Below are positions 5,564 to 8,990 of a stretch of DNA of 8,990 bases, piece by piece. Made by a program: the position numbers and the translations under genes. The DNA lies in contig DMKD01000398.1 in NCBI GenBank assembly GCA_003454605.1, forward strand, positions 1 to 8,990, in the 5' to 3' direction. Source of the stretch: Spirochaeta sp. GTDB taxonomy: Bacteria; Spirochaetota; Spirochaetia; UBA9216. How positions within the stretch are numbered: the stretch's first letter is position 1; each line of letters opens with the position of its first letter. The notes beneath the pieces are model-generated. The model searched no databases. It was not told where the DNA came from and saw only the letters and a list, made by a program, of their open reading frames with translations.

Positions 5564-6862
5564 ATGCGACGGAAGATTTCAGATGATTTAATGAAATGGA
5601 AGGGTTCAAAAGAGCCGTATATGCTTACGGGGGCCAGGCAGGTAGGAAAAACATATATCCTTGATACATTCTGTAAGAGTAATTTTGATCACTATATCTA
5701 CTTGAACCTTGAGAAAGACAGTGAGATCTCCGCAATATTTGATGAAACAATTAATCCTGAAGAGATCGTTAAAACGATAGGACTGCTTAAAGACATTTCT
5801 ATAAATCCGGAAGACACTGTAATTTTTTTTGATGAGATTCAGGTATCTGAAAAAGCTGTTACTTCATTAAAATATTTCTGCGATTCGGAAGTAAAATATA
5901 ATATTGTATGCGCAGGAAGCCTATTAGGGGTTGCTTTAAACAGGTTTCAAAGCTCATTTCCTGTCGGTAAGGTTCGAATAAAAAATCTTCATCCAATGAA
6001 TTTTGAGGAATTTATGTTTGCTCTAAATCTGGATGAATTGCGAGATCAGATAGTGAGCTGTTTTCATAATAATAGAAATATGACGACAGCTATCCATGAA
6101 AAATTACTATCCCTGTATAAAGATTACCTTTTTGTAGGGGGTATGCCCGCTTCAATTCTTGAATATTTACGTAAAGATGCTGATCTTCAGCAATACGACA
6201 GAACTGTTAAAAGAAATATTTTAGACTGTTATGTTGCGGATATGAGTAAATATACAACGACTGTAGAAAACAATAAGATAAAACAGGTTTTTTTATCAAT
6301 ACCGAAACAGCTGGGGCGGGAAAAATCAAAGTTCAACTATAATATTGTTTCTGAAAAGGCAAAAGGCAGATCATATAAAAGTTCAATTGAATGGCTGGTC
6401 AGCAGCGGTCTTGTTGATATTTGCAGGCTGATCACAACTCCCAGAATTCCATTAAAGGTTTATGAAGAAGAAAATCTTTTTAAATTGTATTTAAATGATG
6501 TGGGTTTACTATGTGAACAGGCTGATATGTCTCCTCTTGATGTATTGGGTAAGAATATTGATATTTTTAAGGGAATGCTGACTGAAAATTTTGTATCTCA
6601 GACTTTTACAGCAAATAATATCAGTTTAAATTACTGGAGTTCTTCAAATTCTGCTGAAGTGGATTTTATTGTAAATATTGAAGGTTCATTAATTCCGGTT
6701 GAAGTAAAAGCAGCAGAAAATACGAAGGCAAAATCTCTTTCGGTGTACAGAGAAAAATACAATCCTGATTTTGTTGTTAAGCTTTCAGCTATGAATTTCG
6801 GGTTTTCCAATGGGATAAAAACTGTACCCTTATACGCTGCCTGGTTGATAAATTATGTGTAG
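5564..6862 (+). CDS. AAA_14/DUF4143 ATP-binding protein with C-terminal nuclease-like domain
   Basis: 432-residue cytosolic protein of the widespread AAA_14 + DUF4143 family, whose function is unknown; members are often found among accessory, toxin-antitoxin and defence genes. Walker A is GARQVGKT (23-30) and Walker B is VIFFDEIQ (86-93). AGSLLG (117-122) is the usual sensor-like segment, and FVGGMPASI marks the end of the ATPase part. The DUF4143 region follows, ending in EVDFIV...PVEVKAAENTKAKSL. There Asp367, Glu380 and Lys382 form a D-x12-E-x-K pattern typical of PD-(D/E)XK folds. Length and motifs look complete and the frame is uninterrupted. The gene is clearly AT-richer than the cys operon. 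It lies between two 38-bp direct repeats and downstream of tandem palindromes. ATP binding is well supported; nuclease activity is inference. Confidence 0.92.
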   Translation: MRRKISDDLMKWKGSKEPYMLTGARQVGKTYILDTFCKSNFDHYIYLNLEKDSEISAIFDETINPEEIVKTIGLLKDISINPEDTVIFFDEIQVSEKAVTSLKYFCDSEVKYNIVCAGSLLGVALNRFQSSFPVGKVRIKNLHPMNFEEFMFALNLDELRDQIVSCFHNNRNMTTAIHEKLLSLYKDYLFVGGMPASILEYLRKDADLQQYDRTVKRNILDCYVADMSKYTTTVENNKIKQVFLSIPKQLGREKSKFNYNIVSEKAKGRSYKSSIEWLVSSGLVDICRLITTPRIPLKVYEEENLFKLYLNDVGLLCEQADMSPLDVLGKNIDIFKGMLTENFVSQTFTANNISLNYWSSSNSAEVDFIVNIEGSLIPVEVKAAENTKAKSLSVYREKYNPDFVVKLSAMNFGFSNGIKTVPLYAAWLINYV

Positions 6863-6867
6863 GTAAG

Positions 6868-6905
6868 CAGCCATGGTTATATCAGGCTGTACAGGCGAGT
6901 AACAC
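6868..6905 (+). repeat. 38-bp direct repeat, copy B
   Basis: Second copy of the repeat at 5326-5363 (36/38 identical), beginning six bases after the AAA gene stop codon. The CAGCC/GGCTG inverted arms and the CTGTACAG palindrome are kept. Similarity stops abruptly on both sides. Confidence 0.8.
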
Positions 6906-7041
6906 GGCACATGAGGCTCAGCTGCTCAATTATCATCATCGCTTCGCGGCTACTTTAAAAGTCAGACTATCGAGCTTAACGTAGTATCAGTAAATACCGT
7001 CCTGGAGGCGCTTTGTGCTGTAATTTTTAATAGATTCAGGA
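6906..7041. other. Gene-free spacer before Uma2 copy 2
   Basis: I find no convincing reading frame, RNA or terminator in this 136-bp stretch. If repeat copy B were the far end of an insertion into hicA, the rest of hicA should be here. No HicA-like residues are seen in the frames I translated. Confidence 0.5.
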
Positions 7042-7047
7042 TATAAT
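7042..7047 (+). promoter_or_regulatory. -10 box of Uma2 gene copy 2
   Basis: A perfect TATAAT ends six bases before ATG 7054, the same spacing as for Uma2 copy 1. There is no good -35 at 16-18 bp and no Shine-Dalgarno. A leaderless transcript is predicted. Confidence 0.5.
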
Positions 7048-7053
7048 AGAATT

Positions 7054-7620
7054 ATGGGAGATTACCAGCAGGGAACAAGTCCCCAAAAAAATGAAAAATA
7101 TACTTATAACGATTATCTTTCCTGGCCTGAGAATGAGCGTTGGGAATTGATTAAGGGTTTTGCATACAGTATGAGTCCGGCGCCTAAAACCAGACATCAG
7201 AGAATATCTGTTATTCTAAGCTCTGCTATTTTTGATTTTCTTAAAGGAAAGCCCTGCGAAATCTTTTCTGCTCCTTTTGATGTAAAACTAGATGATGATA
7301 CGGTTGTTCAGCCGGACCTGTCTGTTATATGCGATAAAGATAAAATTGATGAAAAAGGATGCAATGGAGCTCCGGATTTAATCATAGAAATACTGTCTGA
7401 ATCAACCGCTCTCAAAGATCAGACTGAGAAACGCCTCCTGTATGAAGAGTCTGGGGTTCGTGAATATTGGATAATAAACCCCGATTTACCGGAGGTAATG
7501 GCCTTTATCCATGACGGCAAATCCTTTGCTAAGCCTGTACATCTGTCAAAAGACGAAATTCTTGAAAGTGTTGTGCTTGATGGTCTTGTTCTGCAATTGG
7601 AAGAAGTTTTTTCAGAATAA
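7054..7620 (+). CDS. Uma2-family PD-(D/E)XK nuclease-like protein, copy 2
   Basis: 188-residue paralogue of the gene at 1080-1664, with about 129 of 188 residues identical in an ungapped hand alignment. The family core is kept: TYNDYLSWPENERWELIKG (17-35), VQPDLSVICD (Asp88), PDLIIEILSE (Glu112), then KRLLYEESGVREYWIINP (Lys126 onward). The C-terminus is six residues shorter and diverges most (about 151-188). It is AT-richer than copy 1, like its neighbours, so recent duplication without further change is unlikely. It lies in a run of same-strand accessory genes, each with its own promoter. Role unknown; nuclease fold inferred from the family. Confidence 0.9.
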   Translation: MGDYQQGTSPQKNEKYTYNDYLSWPENERWELIKGFAYSMSPAPKTRHQRISVILSSAIFDFLKGKPCEIFSAPFDVKLDDDTVVQPDLSVICDKDKIDEKGCNGAPDLIIEILSESTALKDQTEKRLLYEESGVREYWIINPDLPEVMAFIHDGKSFAKPVHLSKDEILESVVLDGLVLQLEEVFSE

Positions 7621-7622
7621 AC

Positions 7623-7661
7623 GTTCATATCTTGAACAAAAATCCTTAAAATTCGTATAAT
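7623..7661 (+). promoter_or_regulatory. Dyad 1 (GTTC-N7-GAAC) overlapping a promoter-like site
   Basis: GTTCATATCTTGAAC (7623-7637) has perfect 5-bp arms GTTCA/TGAAC. Its right half contains TTGAAC (7632-7637), which can serve as a -35 placed 18 bp before a perfect TATAAT (7656-7661). Predicted start is near 7668. A repressor bound to the dyad would block this promoter. Sequence inference only. Confidence 0.4.
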
Positions 7662-7686
7662 TTCACTACTTTTTTACCTGATCTGC

Positions 7687-7730
7687 TTGAATTTATCTTT
7701 AGCAGGGATATAATTGTTCATACATCGAAC
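7687..7730 (+). promoter_or_regulatory. Promoter-like site with dyad 2 (GTTC-N7-GAAC)
   Basis: TTGAAT (7687-7692) and a perfect TATAAT (7709-7714) are 16 bp apart. GTTCATACATCGAAC (7716-7730) follows directly, over the predicted start site. Dyads 1 and 2 share GTTCATA and GAAC with the same 7-base spacing, and begin exactly 93 bp apart. This arrangement suggests a shared regulator. Confidence 0.4.
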
Positions 7731-7733
7731 ACG

Positions 7734-7794
7734 AAGGAAATCGAAAACCATAGATTTTCCAATTTCCTTTTGAAGTATTTATTAAAATACTTCA
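7734..7794. repeat. Two adjacent stem-loops
   Basis: Stem-loop 1 (7734-7769) pairs AAGGAAAT with ATTTCCTT and, past a small bulge, GAAAA with TTTTC around a 7-nt loop. Stem-loop 2 (7771-7794) is a perfect 10-bp stem, TGAAGTATTT and AAATACTTCA, with the 4-nt loop ATTA. Only one base separates them. Neither is followed by a T-tract on either strand. They lie just downstream of the two promoter-like sites, so they could be part of a small RNA. Confidence 0.65.
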
Positions 7795-7949
7795 TGGTCT
7801 TATTGCATATACCCTTTCTTCTGCCATTCAGTCAGTTTCGGCGGCGTTTGTGTATGGTTTGGGCTTAGTTTTAATTTTTAATCCGTACTGAATTTTTTTT
7901 ATAAAAATGAGGACGGAATGACCCGCTGTGCAATTTTGAAAATCAGGTT

Positions 7950-7955
7950 TATAAT
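7950..7955 (+). promoter_or_regulatory. -10 box of the mntA-hepT operon
   Basis: A perfect TATAAT ends six bases before ATG 7962, the same spacing as at the two Uma2 genes. The -35 is weak (TGTGCA at 7927-7932, 17 bp away). No Shine-Dalgarno is present. Confidence 0.5.
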
Positions 7956-7961
7956 TATTTT

Positions 7962-8405
7962 ATGGGATTATCGAAGAGACATTTAGATTACAATCCAATC
8001 GCTCTCTCTTTTTCGGCCGAAGCTATTGCCTGTGAAATAAAAAAACAGGTTCCTGAGGTTGTTTTTGCTTATATAGCAGGATCAGCAGCAGAAGATTGCG
8101 TTGTAAAAGCATACAGTGATATCGATATAGCAGTTTTTCTTAAGACAAAGGTTGAATGGGATATATATGATAAAATATTCCGAATCTGTGAAGATTTAAT
8201 TGGTGATGTCCGCTGTGATCTCGGTATCTTGAATACTTCCGAGCCTGTTTATTGTTTTGAAGTGTTAAAGGGCAGGTTTTTATTCACCAGAGATGAAGAA
8301 GTCTGGTTGAAATTCTATTCAAGAACATGCCGCGAGTATGAAAGTGCGATGTTTCATTATAAAAAACAGAGACAATATCGGATAGAGGCAAAGAATGCAT
8401 TATAA
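7962..8405 (+). CDS. mntA: MntA-type nucleotidyltransferase antitoxin (type VII TA)
   Basis: 147-residue minimal nucleotidyltransferase. In characterised MntA/HepT pairs this protein AMPylates a tyrosine of the HepT toxin and so neutralises it. The active-site signature is IAGS (GS at 40-41) followed by SDIDIAVF (DID at 53-55), with the third carboxylate probably Asp86 in RCDLGIL. The spacing between GS and the first Asp is 11 residues, one more than in the common GSx10DxD motif. The C-terminal part (CFEVLKGRFLFTRDEEVWLKFY) matches the usual MntA tail. The gene overlaps hepT by 11 nt, as expected for a coupled pair. Its start sits six bases after a perfect -10 box. It is AT-rich like its neighbours. 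Confidence 0.85.
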   Translation: MGLSKRHLDYNPIALSFSAEAIACEIKKQVPEVVFAYIAGSAAEDCVVKAYSDIDIAVFLKTKVEWDIYDKIFRICEDLIGDVRCDLGILNTSEPVYCFEVLKGRFLFTRDEEVWLKFYSRTCREYESAMFHYKKQRQYRIEAKNAL

Positions 8406-8805
8406 TGGAGTTGTTCAACGTAAAATCGCAATGCTTGATGATCAGCTGCTTCAGATAGAAAAACATATCAGCAGCCTTTCATATGAAGAGTTTAAAGATA
8501 ACTGGCTATTAAAAAGCGGTGCTGAGCGAGCATTACAGGTTGCTGTTGAAATAATGATTGATATAGCTGAGCGAATAATTGCATTGAACAATGCCGGGCC
8601 TGCAGAGTCAGCAGCTAAAGCTATGGAAAAACTCGAAAGCCTTGAAATTATTAAATCAGCGGAACCTTATCGTTCAATGGTGAAATTCAGAAATATTATA
8701 GTGCACGAATATGAAGAGATAGATCCTCAGATAATGTGGGATCTTTTACAAAATCGACTTGATGATTTTAGAGCTTTTCGTGATGAACTTGATCAAGTTA
8801 AATAG
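8395..8805 (+). CDS. hepT: HepT-type HEPN ribonuclease toxin (DUF86, type VII TA)
   Basis: 136-residue, mostly helical HEPN-domain protein. HepT toxins are RNases that act as dimers or higher oligomers, with the RX4-6H motif as catalytic centre. That motif is intact here as RNIIVHEY (Arg99, His104, Tyr106). The tyrosine two residues after the histidine is the AMPylation target reported in characterised systems. ERALQVAVEIMIDIAERII (44-62) is the typical DUF86 core helix. The start is supported by AGAGG (8384-8388) six bases upstream; it overlaps mntA by 11 nt. Motif retention suggests a functional toxin, so its MntA partner is likely active too. Confidence 0.88.
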   Translation: MHYNGVVQRKIAMLDDQLLQIEKHISSLSYEEFKDNWLLKSGAERALQVAVEIMIDIAERIIALNNAGPAESAAKAMEKLESLEIIKSAEPYRSMVKFRNIIVHEYEEIDPQIMWDLLQNRLDDFRAFRDELDQVK

Positions 8806-8814
8806 GTTTTGCTG

Positions 8815-8990
8815 ATGGACTATGATGCAAAATATCTGAGTATAGTTAAAAATAAGCTGCTTGCGTTAACAGAGGGCACATCTGCAAAGGTGTTTCTTTT
8901 TGGTTCCAGAGCTGCGGGTAACTGGCGTCAGGGATCTGATATTGATGTAGGTTTTGAAAATATCTCTAAAGAGGAATTCAGAAAACTGTC
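8815..8990 (+). CDS. Second minimal nucleotidyltransferase (MNT/HI0073-like), 3' end outside the window
   Basis: 58 complete codons from ATG 8815 run off the right edge. FLFGSRAAGNWRQGSDIDVG (27-46) is a canonical NTase signature with the standard GSx10DxD spacing (GS 30-31, DID 42-44). N-terminal MDYDAKYLSIVKNKLLAL resembles the helix that starts HI0073-type proteins, which usually pair with a downstream HI0074-type HEPN partner. It begins nine bases after the hepT stop in the same direction, so it is probably in the same transcript. Only a weak AGG precedes it. Whether a HEPN partner follows cannot be seen here. Confidence 0.85.
   Translation, partial: MDYDAKYLSIVKNKLLALTEGTSAKVFLFGSRAAGNWRQGSDIDVGFENISKEEFRKL

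Larger units (their letters stand above)
7621..7961. other. 341-bp gene-free region with promoters, dyads and hairpins
   Basis: No protein with a credible start is found. The longest frame (7650 onward, ending after MVWA in the segment 7794-7868) has no ATG before 7794 and no family resemblance. What is present is listed separately: two GTTC-N7-GAAC dyads, two promoter-like sites and two adjacent hairpins. The remaining 7800-7949 shows nothing I recognise apart from T-rich runs. Confidence 0.6.

Noticed and set aside
5407..5586. Open frame of 59 codons upstream of and overlapping the AAA gene start, including the tandem palindromes (reads ...YSYEKGGKTALYSYEK...)
   Set aside because: It has no ATG, no ribosome site and no family resemblance. 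Its internal repetition is just the tandem DNA repeat. The base-pair-preserving change fits DNA or RNA symmetry better than coding.
5297..7053. Integron-type attC sites around the single-gene cassettes
   Set aside because: I looked for RYYYAAC...GTTRRRY pairs at the gene boundaries. The 38-bp repeats have GTTA...TAAC in the wrong order and do not fit the core sites; no integrase is in the window.
7771..7794. Perfect 10-bp stem as an intrinsic terminator for Uma2 copy 2
   Set aside because: It lies about 150 bp past the stop codon and lacks a following T-tract on both strands.
7650..7891. Possible short membrane peptide or decayed gene (for example the 24-codon frame from ATG 7794)
   Set aside because: Several frames give short hydrophobic stretches from T-rich DNA. 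None has a good start or family match, and the frames conflict.
1..8990. CRISPR arrays, tRNA or rRNA genes, insertion-sequence transposases
   Set aside because: No regularly spaced repeats beyond the two-unit 33-bp tandem, no tRNA-like cloverleaf and no transposase or integrase motifs were seen on either strand.

Overview
The window looks like part of a mid-GC bacterial chromosome. A better-conserved metabolic block (about 1-5034) is followed by an AT-richer accessory block (about 5035-8990) of toxin-antitoxin and nuclease-like genes. I lean towards a spirochaete (Spirochaetota) because of the duplicated Uma2-family genes, the AAA_14/DUF4143 gene and the form of CysN, but this is an impression from protein style only; no rRNA or other taxonomic marker is present.

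Region 1 (1-1079): the N-terminal 321 residues of a PfkB-family sugar/nucleoside kinase on the minus strand, divergent from a Uma2-family gene across a 116-bp gap that carries a promoter for each. Region 2 (1080-1664): Uma2 copy 1. Region 3 (1750-5034): a tight, overlapping cysC-cysD-cysN operon. It encodes APS kinase and both subunits of ATP sulfurylase, which together convert sulfate to APS and then PAPS. CysN carries an extra C-terminal domain that looks like an APS kinase that has lost its key residues, next to a stand-alone CysC that keeps them. No PAPS reductase or sulfotransferase is visible, so the fate of the PAPS (assimilation or sulfation) is open.

Region 4 (5035-5563): a HicB-like antitoxin, an 8-10 codon remnant of its hicA toxin cut off by a 38-bp repeat, then three hairpins in a row. 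The last two are a 33-bp tandem duplication with a compensatory base-pair change. Region 5 (5564-7053): an AAA_14/DUF4143 ATPase with a C-terminal D...ExK nuclease-like motif, bracketed by the two 38-bp direct repeats (36/38 identical). Region 6 (7054-7961): Uma2 copy 2 (about 69% identical to copy 1 by hand count), then a 341-bp gene-free stretch with two promoter-like sites, two GTTC-N7-GAAC dyads and two strong hairpins. Region 7 (7962-8990): a MntA/HepT (type VII) toxin-antitoxin pair and the start of a second nucleotidyltransferase gene of MNT/HI0073 type.

A recurring feature is that the first gene of most transcription units has a -10 box ending 5-6 nt before its ATG and no Shine-Dalgarno, which predicts leaderless mRNAs. 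Downstream operon genes (cysD, cysN, hepT) have recognisable Shine-Dalgarno sequences.
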